64,000 nt of DNA, taken from assembly GCF_024345225.1 (NCBI RefSeq), contig NZ_BROD01000001.1, positions 2,986,362 to 3,050,361 of the forward strand. Reading direction: 5' to 3'. Position numbers and translations under genes: made by a program. The notes beneath the pieces are model-generated. The model searched no databases and was not told where the DNA came from. It saw only the letters and a program-made list of their open reading frames with translations. Position 1 is the first letter of the stretch, and each line of letters starts with the position of its first letter. This document shows positions 51,409-60,686 of this stretch, piece by piece. The stretch comes from Clostridium sp. TW13 (GTDB taxonomy: Bacteria > Bacillota > Clostridia > Clostridiales > Clostridiaceae).

Positions 51409-52914
51409 ATGGATAACTTTAAAGCGGGAGAACCATCAGAAAAATCTGCCAATAATTCAAGCTCACAAGTGTGGGATTTTGTTTCCTCCCCAGACTTGCA
51501 TCCCATGAAGGTTACTATCAACATGAATAAAGGTGGAACAGCTTCTGGCTTAATATTCGTTTCACCATATACCCTATATGAGGCAACTATGATTGGACAA
51601 ACAGGATCACTGATTATGGATCAAGCTGGTAACCCAATATGGTTTAACCCCCTTAATAACAGATATATTCAGAATACAGACTTTAGAGTACAATGCTATA
51701 AAGGAATCCCGGTTCTTACCATGTGGCAAGGAACCATCTCAGGAACTCAATCTGCAACCCCTAATCTTCCACCAGGTAATCCTGAGCCTGGTGCCTATTT
51801 CCAAATTATAAACCCAAATTATAAAATTATTAAGAAACTCACTGCCCAAAAAGGGTACACTGCTGACCTTCACGAGTTTACTATTACAAATCGAAATACT
51901 GCTTTGTTTACTGCTGTTAAACAAATATCAGCAGATTTAACCCCCTATGGAGGGCCAGTAGATGGATACTTTAATAATTATTCCATTCAAGAAGTTGATA
52001 TTGAGACTGGTAAGTTGCTTTTCTTTTGGAGTGTCCTTGATTATATTAATCCGAGAGATTCAATGATACCTGCATCATCTGCAACTACTTTTAATAATAT
52101 TTGGGATTGTTTCCACGTGAATTCTGTTCAAGAGGGTCCAAATAATACACTTCTAATTAGCATGCGTAACATGTGGGCCATTTATAATATTGATAAAGAA
52201 ACAGGGAATATAATTTGGCAGCTTGGTGGAAAACAAAGTGATTTTACTTTTGGTCCAAAAGCCACATTTTCTTGGCAGCACGATGCCCGTTATAGATCTG
52301 GAAAAAGGATAAGTTTATTCGATAATGGTTGCTGTTCTTCCCCAAATTCTCCTCCTGAGAGTAAAGCGCATGGCTTAATCCTTAAGCTGAATTTCCAGAA
52401 CATGACTGCAAATGTAGATCGAGCATATTATCATGACCCAATGCTATATGTTCCAACTCAAGGGAATCTTCAACCATTATCTAATGGGAATCAATTAGTT
52501 GGCTGGGGGCAGGACCCATATGTTTCTGAATTCTCAAATGTCGGTAATACAGAAAATGATCCTTCGTTAAATTTTCTATTTGATATGCAATATCCTAATC
52601 AAAATCTTTCTTATAGGGCCTTTAAAAGTAAATGGATAGGATTGCCGCTTTATCCACCTAATATTGCTATAGAGATATTTCGTGAAAATGCGGTAATTGT
52701 CTATGCATCATGGAATGGTTCAACTGAAACTGTGGCTTGGCAGGTATTAGCGGGTCCAAAACCTGATAGATTGTCAGTTGTAGTAGACAATGTACCTCGC
52801 ACTGGATTTGAGACAGATATTTATGTTAATTCACATGTATCATATTTTCAAGTAAATGCATTGAATTCATGTGGCTATGTCATTGGTATGTCGCGAATTG
52901 CGCATTTAGAGTAG
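51409..52914 (+). CDS. Arylsulfotransferase (ASST) family protein
   Basis: 501 aa, GGAGATG before the start. Matches the Arylsulfotran_2 type: DLHEFTITNRNTALFTAV, WDCFHVNSVQEGPNNTLLIS, GNIIWQLGGKQSDF, FSWQHDARYRSGKRISLFDN. The His residues in HEF, FHVNS and QHDAR match the conserved active-site set. A beta-propeller is expected. ASST enzymes move sulfate between phenols, but no signal peptide is present here, unlike the periplasmic enzymes. The family is mostly fungal and actinobacterial, so horizontal gain is plausible. Codon use is somewhat more GC-rich than that of neighbours. Confidence 0.82.
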   Translation: MDNFKAGEPSEKSANNSSSQVWDFVSSPDLHPMKVTINMNKGGTASGLIFVSPYTLYEATMIGQTGSLIMDQAGNPIWFNPLNNRYIQNTDFRVQCYKGIPVLTMWQGTISGTQSATPNLPPGNPEPGAYFQIINPNYKIIKKLTAQKGYTADLHEFTITNRNTALFTAVKQISADLTPYGGPVDGYFNNYSIQEVDIETGKLLFFWSVLDYINPRDSMIPASSATTFNNIWDCFHVNSVQEGPNNTLLISMRNMWAIYNIDKETGNIIWQLGGKQSDFTFGPKATFSWQHDARYRSGKRISLFDNGCCSSPNSPPESKAHGLILKLNFQNMTANVDRAYYHDPMLYVPTQGNLQPLSNGNQLVGWGQDPYVSEFSNVGNTENDPSLNFLFDMQYPNQNLSYRAFKSKWIGLPLYPPNIAIEIFRENAVIVYASWNGSTETVAWQVLAGPKPDRLSVVVDNVPRTGFETDIYVNSHVSYFQVNALNSCGYVIGMSRIAHLE

Positions 52915-52972
52915 GAATGCTACAGTTTTCTCATTTAGTGTAATAACTATAAGATTCAAAAATTTATAGAAG

Positions 52973-53005
52973 CACCACACTATTCATATTTTCAATAGTG
53001 TGGTG
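52973..53005. terminator. Terminator between ASST and helD genes
   Basis: CACCACACTATT with AATAGTGTGGTG, 9-nt loop, then TCTTTATGG. It lies between convergent genes. Confidence 0.8.
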
Positions 53006-53018
53006 TCTTTATGGATTG

Positions 53019-55226
53019 CTAATCCTGAATTATTCTCTCCATTAGTGGTGTCAAGCATCCAGTATAATATACATTCAATATATGAAGTGCTCTTGTGCAT
53101 GCAGTGTAGAGTAGCAATCTATCCTCTTCAGAACTGTAATTTACATTCCCAGCATTATATACAACCACTACATCAAATTCCAAGCCTTTTGCAAGGTAAG
53201 CTGGGATAACTAAAGTACCATTTACATACTCATCATCTTCTTTAGTCAAAGCCTTAACTTCTGTTTTATCCTTCAAAAAGCTATATACTCCATCAGCTTC
53301 CTTTACTGTTCTTGTTATTATTCCAATTGATTTATAACCTTTTTCCTTGTACATTTCTATATCCTTTAGAACTCTTTCATTAATAGAATTCTCCTGGGAA
53401 TATCCAAGAACTATTGGTTTTTCTCCACTTCTTTCTACATATTGGGCATTAACCTCATCATCTAAAATTCTTCTAGAAAACTCAGTAATCTCCATGGTGG
53501 ATCTATAACTCTTTGTAAGATTAATTATGCAGGTATTATCCTGAGGAAATATATGAGCGATGTTATTATAGTTTCCAACATTCATATATGGATTTATAGA
53601 TTGATTTAAATCCCCAAGCATTGTTATATTGGCGTGGCCAAAAAGCTGATAGAAGATTTCATATTGTAGTGGTGTATGATCCTGAGCCTCATCAATTATT
53701 ACATATTTGATTTCTGTGGTTTTAGGAAAATCTCCAAAGGCTCCTTTTAAATAAAGCATTGGCACCTGATCTTCGTAGTTAAGAAAGTTAGATTGAAGTT
53801 TTCTAAGGGTATAATTTTTTATTTCAGGCTCCAATTTTTTAAAGAGCTTCTTATAAATATCAAGCAAATCAAACTTTGTAATTCTTCTAATTTCTTCATA
53901 TACATACTTAGTTTCTTCAGTAATTAAAGCTGCTGCCTTTTCTTTAACTTCCATCTCATCTACAAAAGAACCTGTATCCCATAGATTTTCATAAATTTCA
54001 TTTTTTCTTTCTTCTTCATAAGGTTTTAGTAAAAATAAAATTCTTTCTCTTATCTTATCAAGCCTTCTTTTTAGAGGAAATCTTATATAATCCTTGTAAT
54101 ACAACTCTTCAATTTCCTTTGATGACACTATTAAATTATCCCTAAAAATTATGTCCTTAAAGTTTCTATCTGCTTTTTCAGTTTTCTCTACGTGTCTCTT
54201 TAATACATCTATAAATTCAAGCGAAGATTTATATTTTATGTTTTTGATTCTTATCTTGTAATCAAAAGACTTCTTTCCAGTAAAGATAAATTCCATCATG
54301 TCATAGTAATCTTCCTTAATAAATCTATTGCCTAAAGCTTTGTGCATATATTCCTTAAATGTAGACTGAAGCATATTGTCTTCTCCAAGCTGAGGCAGTA
54401 CATTGGATATATAGTCATTAAAAATCTGGTTTGGTGAAAATATCACTATGTTTTTAGGGGTTATTTTATCTCGATGTTTATATAAAAGATAAGCTATTCT
54501 GTGAAGAGCAATGGAAGTTTTTCCGCTGCCAGCAGGCCCTTGAACAATAAGGTTTTTGTATTCTTCATTTCTGATAACCCTGTTTTGTTCTCTTTGAATA
54601 GTTGTCACTATAGCCTTCATCTTACTGTCGGTGCCCTTACCTAAGATTTCCTGGAGCATCTCATCGTCTATCTTAAGGTTGCTATCAAACATATACTCCA
54701 TTTTACCTTCATTGATTTTGTACTGTCTCTTTAAAGTGAGATCTCCCTCAATAGTCCCTTCAGCACATTGGTAGCCTGCCTTTCCTATTTCATAATCATA
54801 AAACATACTTGAAACTGGAGCTCTCCAATCGTATATTAAAAAGTCATAATCCTCATTCATAAGATTTGACATACCGATATAATACTTTTCTGCCTTTTCT
54901 TCTCCATTTTCATGAAAATCAATTCTTCCAAAGTAAGGTGCCTTAAGCATCCGCTCATATTTCTCCTGAAGGGTTCTTGTAACTTCATGATTTCTCTTTT
55001 GGTATTTCATCCTGTCAACAAACCCCATAAAGCTTACAATTTGCTCAAGCCCATTGGTTATAGATACAGATCCAAGCTCCTCCCACATTTCCCTTTGAGT
55101 TTCAAGAGCATCATTTTTAAATCTGTCCTTATAATCAAGCTCTTCCTCCAGCTGCCTTTGAGTCTCCTTAAGCACAAGCTCCAGCCACTGATCTTCTGTC
55201 TTCCATTCAAAGTCATTAATGTTCAT
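53019..55226 (-). CDS. helD: HelD-type UvrD-like helicase (RNA polymerase recycling)
   Basis: 735 aa from the ATG at 55226, 9 nt after AAGGAGG. Walker A is VQGPAGSGKTSIALHRIAYL, Walker B is KYVIIDEAQDHTPLQYEI, and motif III-V follow (LGDLNQSI, TKSYRSTMEITEF, AYLAKGLEFDVVVVYNAG). The N-terminal 150 residues are a long coiled coil (VLKETQRQLEEELDYKDRFK), the arm that enters the RNA polymerase secondary channel. HelD frees stalled polymerase using ATP. Monocistronic. Confidence 0.9.
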   Translation of the reverse strand: MNINDFEWKTEDQWLELVLKETQRQLEEELDYKDRFKNDALETQREMWEELGSVSITNGLEQIVSFMGFVDRMKYQKRNHEVTRTLQEKYERMLKAPYFGRIDFHENGEEKAEKYYIGMSNLMNEDYDFLIYDWRAPVSSMFYDYEIGKAGYQCAEGTIEGDLTLKRQYKINEGKMEYMFDSNLKIDDEMLQEILGKGTDSKMKAIVTTIQREQNRVIRNEEYKNLIVQGPAGSGKTSIALHRIAYLLYKHRDKITPKNIVIFSPNQIFNDYISNVLPQLGEDNMLQSTFKEYMHKALGNRFIKEDYYDMMEFIFTGKKSFDYKIRIKNIKYKSSLEFIDVLKRHVEKTEKADRNFKDIIFRDNLIVSSKEIEELYYKDYIRFPLKRRLDKIRERILFLLKPYEEERKNEIYENLWDTGSFVDEMEVKEKAAALITEETKYVYEEIRRITKFDLLDIYKKLFKKLEPEIKNYTLRKLQSNFLNYEDQVPMLYLKGAFGDFPKTTEIKYVIIDEAQDHTPLQYEIFYQLFGHANITMLGDLNQSINPYMNVGNYNNIAHIFPQDNTCIINLTKSYRSTMEITEFSRRILDDEVNAQYVERSGEKPIVLGYSQENSINERVLKDIEMYKEKGYKSIGIITRTVKEADGVYSFLKDKTEVKALTKEDDEYVNGTLVIPAYLAKGLEFDVVVVYNAGNVNYSSEEDRLLLYTACTRALHILNVYYTGCLTPLMERIIQD

Positions 55227-55381
55227 ATACATCTGCCTCCTTGCTATGGATATATAGGCCATAAAATTCTTCTTAAGTATACCTGTGAAATAGCTTAAAT
55301 AACAGTCTATATATTATTTTTTAGATATGGTATAATTAAATAGGGGGAAATGAGATTCTCCCCTTTTTTATTGCATAAAAA

Positions 55382-55401
55382 AAGCACCCTTACGGATGCT
55401 T
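55382..55401 (-). terminator. Terminator after the ABC exporter operon
   Basis: AAGCACCC with GGATGCTT, loop TTAC. On the minus strand it is followed by TTTTTTTATG. Confidence 0.8.
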
Positions 55402-55417
55402 ATAATTTTATTAATTC

Positions 55418-57118
55418 TCATCTTACCTGTTGAAAGTTATACAATTCGTTATATATAGTGCTTTCACTCATTAACTTTTCATGTGGTCCCTTAGCAACAA
55501 TTTTCCCTTTATCTAAAACGTATATAATATCTGCATTTTGAATAGTTGATATTCTATGGGCTATGATGATTGTTGTCTTTCCCTTTCTCAATTTATCAAT
55601 ATTCTTTTGAACTGAAAATTCAGTTTCAGTATCTAAGGCTGATGTTGCTTCATCTAAAATGAGCACCTCTGTATTTTTTAACATAGCTCTTGATAATGCC
55701 AATCGTTGCTTTTGTCCACCAGATAATGAAATTCCACGCTCACCAACTTGAGTTTCGTATTGATTTGGAAAACCCACAATAAAATCATGACATAACATTT
55801 CTTTACATGTATTCTCAATATCTATAGGTTTATAACTTTTATCCAATGTTAAGTTTTCTTTAATAGTGGAAGGTATGAAATAAGGTTGTTGAAAAACCAT
55901 AGAAACCTTATCTGTATATTGCTTTCCATAGCAATTGATTGGAACATCATTGATAAAAACCTCTCCTCTATCCGGTGAATATGCTCTAGTTAGTAATTGT
56001 GCAATAGTTGATTTACCACTGCCACTTTTCCCAACAATAGCAATCTTTTTGCCAATTGGAAAGTCTATTGATATATCATTAAGAACTGCAGGAGAGTCAG
56101 GTGAATAGCTAAAGGTTACATCTCTAAATTCTATTGATTCAATGTGCTTATTAAAATCAGCAGAACCAAACTTAACCTCATCTCTTCCTATTACAGACTT
56201 AATACATTCAACAGAAGCTTCTAGCTTTTTAGCAATTAATGCTTGTTCGAATAATTGTCCAAGCTCTGTTACTAATTGATCAACAAAGGTAAAGCCTACT
56301 ACGAATTCCCCTAAAGAAATACGGTTTGAAATTACACCTATACCACCAAGTAAAATTGCAACAATTTTAGTACCGTAAAGAAAAGGATCACTTATAAACA
56401 AAATCTTATTCTTAAATAAACCTTGCTTTATAATTGCCTTAAAATATTGAGAAAACTTTTCTTTATAATTGTTGATCTGCCAATCCTGACGATTATAAGC
56501 TACTATTTCTCTAATTGATGAAATACTTTCTTCAACAGCAATAGCAACATTAGCTTTTTCCTCTCTGACCTGCTGTGAAAATTGCTTGGTTTTCTCGCCA
56601 AACTTATGGAGTAAAGCATAATAAATAATTGATACTGTTACTACAATTATTAACATCATAAAATTAATATTTGCTATTGAAAATACTAAAAAGACAATGG
56701 TAAGAATATTTTTCACTGATTCTGAAAGTATTTGATTAACAGATAAATCACTGGCATCAGCTATATTGTTTCTTATATTGTTTAATAGACTGCCTACATG
56801 TTCTTTGTTAAAAGCTGCTGTTGGCATATCATAGATTTTTATCAAAAATTCCTTTGTTAAAACCGTCTGAAGGTTATAACCTATATGAAAGAATACTACC
56901 TTTCTAACAGTAAACCATAACTTAGGCCCAAAAAAGAAAATTGCATACAGTGCTAGTATCTTAGGAAATTCCTGATATTGTTTTGCACTGAATACTTTAT
57001 CAATTAAGTCTCGCTGCAATAGTGTTGCAATAATCGGTGTGAGACTCTCTAAAAAAATAGCAGAATACCCCAATAAAAACCAGCGTTTCTTGTTTATATA
57101 CTTAAAAATAAATGACAT
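55418..57118 (-). CDS. ABC exporter half-transporter, subunit 2
   Basis: 566 aa from the ATG at 57118, right after the partner gene's stop, with TGAGG as ribosome site. Six-helix membrane domain (1-310), then NBD: Walker A VGKSGSGKST, signature LSGGQKQRLALSRAM, Walker B VLILDEATSALD, H-loop AHRIS. The NBD is consensus. With the upstream half-transporter it should form a heterodimer of the BmrCD/LmrCD type that exports drugs, peptides or lipids. Confidence 0.92.
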   Translation of the reverse strand: MSFIFKYINKKRWFLLGYSAIFLESLTPIIATLLQRDLIDKVFSAKQYQEFPKILALYAIFFFGPKLWFTVRKVVFFHIGYNLQTVLTKEFLIKIYDMPTAAFNKEHVGSLLNNIRNNIADASDLSVNQILSESVKNILTIVFLVFSIANINFMMLIIVVTVSIIYYALLHKFGEKTKQFSQQVREEKANVAIAVEESISSIREIVAYNRQDWQINNYKEKFSQYFKAIIKQGLFKNKILFISDPFLYGTKIVAILLGGIGVISNRISLGEFVVGFTFVDQLVTELGQLFEQALIAKKLEASVECIKSVIGRDEVKFGSADFNKHIESIEFRDVTFSYSPDSPAVLNDISIDFPIGKKIAIVGKSGSGKSTIAQLLTRAYSPDRGEVFINDVPINCYGKQYTDKVSMVFQQPYFIPSTIKENLTLDKSYKPIDIENTCKEMLCHDFIVGFPNQYETQVGERGISLSGGQKQRLALSRAMLKNTEVLILDEATSALDTETEFSVQKNIDKLRKGKTTIIIAHRISTIQNADIIYVLDKGKIVAKGPHEKLMSESTIYNELYNFQQVR

Positions 57119-57119
57119 A

Positions 57120-58877
57120 CTAGACCTCATTTGCAGCCCCCCTCATTACCATTCCGTAAAATAGTCCCTTCTTATCCATCAAGGACTCATAAGTCCCATG
57201 TTCTGCAATCTTGCCTGCTTCAAGCACAATAATTGAATCATATTCTCTTATTGTAGAGAGTCTATGTGCTACAGCTACAACTGTTTTGTTTGCTGATAGC
57301 TCATCTATAGATTTCTTGATAGCAGCTTCAGTCACATTATCCAAGGCTGATGTTGCTTCATCTAGTAAAATAATCTGTGGTTCCTTAAGTATCATTCTAG
57401 CTATTGAAATACGTTGTTTTTGACCACCTGATAAACGAACACCTCGTTCACCAAGAATGGTATCATATCCTTCTTCTGTATCCATAATAAACTGATGTGC
57501 ACTGGCACGTTTAGCTGCTTCTATAATTTCATCCTCTGTGGCATCAAGCTTCCCAAGCTTAATATTATCCTTAATTGACATATTGAATAGGTATGTATCC
57601 TGGAACACATAACCAAAGCTTTTCCTTAAACTTTTTAGTTTTAATTTTTTTATATCATATCCTCCCATTAAAATTTCACCATCTGTAACATCATAAAATC
57701 GCCCTATTAATTTCAATATGGTTGACTTGCCACTGCCACTTTCTCCAACAATAGCTGTTTTTTTACCAAATGGAATTTTAAAAGATATGTCATTTATAAT
57801 TGGTTGTTTATCTTTATAAGAAAAAGAAACATTCTTAAACTCAATATCAAAATTATCTATTTGCACTTCTAAATCATTATCATCTTCTACAACATCTGGT
57901 TTCAAGTTTAAAAATTCATATAAATACTTAGCATAATTTAATGCATTATATTGAGCTGGGATAATGTAAAAAAACACTGAAAATCCTCGAGAAACAAGCC
58001 CCATAAGAAAACTATACCCAACAAGTTCTCCTATCAATAATCCACCGCTTTGTACTAATCCTAAACCATAATAGTAAAACAAAACAATAGAAATTGTTAA
58101 TGTGAGACCAACTGTTGTATAACGAAAATGTCTCCAAAAAATTGACCACATTCTAGCAACCCTAAATTCATTGAAATCCCCTATAGTTTTATTTATGATC
58201 CAATCTTTACTCCCCATTGTTTTTAATTCAGTTGTAGCTTCAATGGCATCATATAAAGATCTTTGTGATACTTGTGCTGCCTTAGTTTCAATACCTAGGT
58301 AATACTGTATTTTTTTATTTGCTGTTCTATTTAAAAATACATATATAATATTGCCAACCATAGCAGCGAAAAAGAAGATAGGTTCACTGGAAATGAGAAT
58401 AATAGATGGCACTACAAACTGTGCTAAGCAGTAAATGAATTGTGGAAATAAGAAGGTGTAAGTCTGTTGAGTCTCATTTACCGCATTTTCAAATATAGAT
58501 AAAATCTCCCCTGTAGGTACTTTTTCATAGTAGGAAAAACCTAACTTTTGTAGCTTTTCCATTAAGTCAGTTTGTTGATTCTTAATAATTTTATTAGATA
58601 TGATTTGTTCTAATAAGTTAAAGATTGACTTCGCAATCAAGATAACTACAACTATACCGCATAAAATGAAAATTTGATTTATAAGTAATGATAACTGTTT
58701 TAAAGGCACAACACGGTCAATTAAATATCCCATACGACGAGGAATCATTAATTCCCCCCAAATCATAGTGCCACCACATATAACATATAACAAAGTTAGT
58801 AATATAAATGGCTTGAAATAACTTAATGTCCAAAAATATAATTTAAACATTTCTTTCTTTTCTAGTTCTTTTCTCAA
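57120..58877 (-). CDS. ABC exporter half-transporter, subunit 1
   Basis: 586 aa from a TTG at 58877, 6 nt after AAGGGGGG; an ATG at 58925 lies in a palindrome and has no site. Six membrane helices, then NBD: Walker A VGESGSGKST, signature LSGGQKQRISIARM, Walker B IILLDEATSALD, H-loop AHRLS. Both subunits keep the catalytic Glu, so unlike many heterodimeric exporters neither site is obviously degenerate. The palindrome at 58901 may bind a regulator encoded elsewhere. Confidence 0.92.
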   Translation of the reverse strand: MRKELEKKEMFKLYFWTLSYFKPFILLTLLYVICGGTMIWGELMIPRRMGYLIDRVVPLKQLSLLINQIFILCGIVVVILIAKSIFNLLEQIISNKIIKNQQTDLMEKLQKLGFSYYEKVPTGEILSIFENAVNETQQTYTFLFPQFIYCLAQFVVPSIILISSEPIFFFAAMVGNIIYVFLNRTANKKIQYYLGIETKAAQVSQRSLYDAIEATTELKTMGSKDWIINKTIGDFNEFRVARMWSIFWRHFRYTTVGLTLTISIVLFYYYGLGLVQSGGLLIGELVGYSFLMGLVSRGFSVFFYIIPAQYNALNYAKYLYEFLNLKPDVVEDDNDLEVQIDNFDIEFKNVSFSYKDKQPIINDISFKIPFGKKTAIVGESGSGKSTILKLIGRFYDVTDGEILMGGYDIKKLKLKSLRKSFGYVFQDTYLFNMSIKDNIKLGKLDATEDEIIEAAKRASAHQFIMDTEEGYDTILGERGVRLSGGQKQRISIARMILKEPQIILLDEATSALDNVTEAAIKKSIDELSANKTVVAVAHRLSTIREYDSIIVLEAGKIAEHGTYESLMDKKGLFYGMVMRGAANEV

Positions 58878-58900
58878 TTTTATCCCCCCTTGGATGGTAT

Positions 58901-58927
58901 CCATGAATAAGCTTGGCTTATTCATGG
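58901..58927. promoter_or_regulatory. Palindrome upstream of the ABC exporter
   Basis: CCATGAATAAGC and GCTTATTCATGG around TTG, perfect 12-bp arms. No T run follows on the minus strand, so an operator is more likely than a terminator. Confidence 0.5.
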
Positions 58928-58976
58928 AATTACTAAAGCAAGCTAAAATTTGCCTATACCTTCTCCTAATAGATTG

Positions 58977-60686
58977 TTATTCTAAACTCTCAATTCCAAA
59001 TAAGGCAGCCCCTATTGCTCCAACTATCTCTGGCTCATCTGAAATGAATAATTTCTCTCCAATCTTTTCTTCTATTGCTTTTACAACCCCTACGTTTTGT
59101 GCTACTCCGCCTGTCATCATAAATTCACTTTCTTTTCCTACCCTTCCTAGAAGTGCATTGGTTCTGCTAGATATAGATTGATTTAAAGCATGGATAATAT
59201 CAGCCTTTTCTTTATTCTGAGCAATTAGTGAAATTACTTCTGACTCTGCAAAAACTGAACACATACTGCTTATCTTTATATCTTCCTTCCATTTTAAAGA
59301 TTCTGGTCCCATATCTTTTATATCTATCTCTAAAGTTCTCGCCATCATTTCTAGAAACCTACCTGTACCTGCAGCACATTTATCATTCATTACAAAGTCT
59401 ACTACTTCACCTTTATTATTTAATTTAATAACCTTACTATCTTGTCCACCAATATCTATTATTGTTCTAATTTTAGGATTTAAATAATGAGCTCCTTTTC
59501 CATGGCAGCTTATTTCTGTTACATCCTTGTCCGCAAAAGTTATACTTACTCTTCCATAACCTGTAGATACAATTAATGAAAGATCTTCTGTGCTTAATCC
59601 TGCTTTATTCAATACTTGTTCTAAAGCCCTTTTGGCACTTTCACTACTCTTAGCTCCAGTTCTTACTACTTCATATGCTACAATTTCTCTTCTATTATTT
59701 AGAATAACAGCATTAGTTGATGTTGATCCACTGTCAATTCCCATTACATATTTCATGTTTTCACTAGCTTCTTCAATATCCTTATTTTTTAAGTTATCAT
59801 TAATATCTTTGCTCATATCCATATTATTATCACCTGTTCCTCTATTAGCATTTAACGATTCAATAAAGGCTTCAACTCTTGTCTTAATTTGTCCTTCACA
59901 TTGCTTAGTATAATCTGTTTCTACCTTTAGCACAGGAACATCATAATTTTCTTTAAGATCTGCATATTCATAAGAATAAATATCACAAAACTTAACTGTA
60001 TGATATATAATTCCATCTAGGTTTTCCTTTTGCTTTTCAAGAAAATTATTTCTTTCAGTAATATCAGTCATATGAAGACATGGCAATTTGCTTAATAAGT
60101 CCTTTATATAATCATGATATATATTATCATCTTTCAAATTATATTCTCTCTCATCACCAGTGCATGAAATATTAAAAAATATATTGGTATTATATTTTTT
60201 AACCATTTCAATTATCCCATCATTACACCTTGCACCCATTAACCCTATGTTTAATTTACTTGAAGGTTTAACATGCTCAACCTTTAGTGTGTCACATACT
60301 TTCTTAAGCTTTTTCTCATCAAATTTTTTGTTACTAAATCCCTCATAAGCTTGTACCATTTCTTTAACCACATCTGCATAAATGTTGATAGATTCTTCAT
60401 TAACCTTTCTAGGCAAATCTAATATATAAATAAATTTTCCTGGGAAATTCTCTTTTAATGTATCATATAATCTTCTAGTGCTATCACAACAGCTTGTTAG
60501 TATTACTCCTTCATAATCATTTGTAATAACATCTTCCAATACACCCTTAACATAAGAACATAAGTTAGTGTGCATCATTGTTTCTGCTTTATCATAACTT
60601 GTTACATTAGGATCAATTCTCTTAGTTTCAATTCCTAAGCTTGTGAATATCTCTATTGGTGTGTATTTGCATGTATACCCAATCAT
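58977..60686 (-). CDS. 2-hydroxyacyl-CoA dehydratase subunit fused to its ATP-dependent activator
   Basis: 569 aa with two parts. Residues 1-290 are a D-component (HgdB/BcrC-like) domain: TSYDKAETMMHTNLCSYVKG, VILTSCCDSTRRLYDTLKEN, LMGARCNDGII. From about 308, KYVMGIDSGSTSTNAVILNN starts a BadFG/HgdC ASKHA ATPase with DIGGQDSKVIKLNNKGEV, DKCAAGTGRFLEMMA and SSMCSVFAESEVISL; the two Cys bind the dimer-bridging 4Fe-4S cluster. The activator uses ATP to drive low-potential electron transfer. In characterised systems it is a separate protein. ATGA overlap with the upstream gene. Confidence 0.88.
   Translation of the reverse strand: MIGYTCKYTPIEIFTSLGIETKRIDPNVTSYDKAETMMHTNLCSYVKGVLEDVITNDYEGVILTSCCDSTRRLYDTLKENFPGKFIYILDLPRKVNEESINIYADVVKEMVQAYEGFSNKKFDEKKLKKVCDTLKVEHVKPSSKLNIGLMGARCNDGIIEMVKKYNTNIFFNISCTGDEREYNLKDDNIYHDYIKDLLSKLPCLHMTDITERNNFLEKQKENLDGIIYHTVKFCDIYSYEYADLKENYDVPVLKVETDYTKQCEGQIKTRVEAFIESLNANRGTGDNNMDMSKDINDNLKNKDIEEASENMKYVMGIDSGSTSTNAVILNNRREIVAYEVVRTGAKSSESAKRALEQVLNKAGLSTEDLSLIVSTGYGRVSITFADKDVTEISCHGKGAHYLNPKIRTIIDIGGQDSKVIKLNNKGEVVDFVMNDKCAAGTGRFLEMMARTLEIDIKDMGPESLKWKEDIKISSMCSVFAESEVISLIAQNKEKADIIHALNQSISSRTNALLGRVGKESEFMMTGGVAQNVGVVKAIEEKIGEKLFISDEPEIVGAIGAALFGIESLE

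Noticed and set aside
54912-55298. 128-codon plus-strand ORF
   Set aside because: Antisense to the N-terminus of the helD gene.
55343-55371. GGGGG...TCCCCTTTTTT hairpin after a TATAAT box, possibly a tiny RNA
   Set aside because: No credible -35 box and only about 30 nt would be made; more likely part of the spacer before helD.
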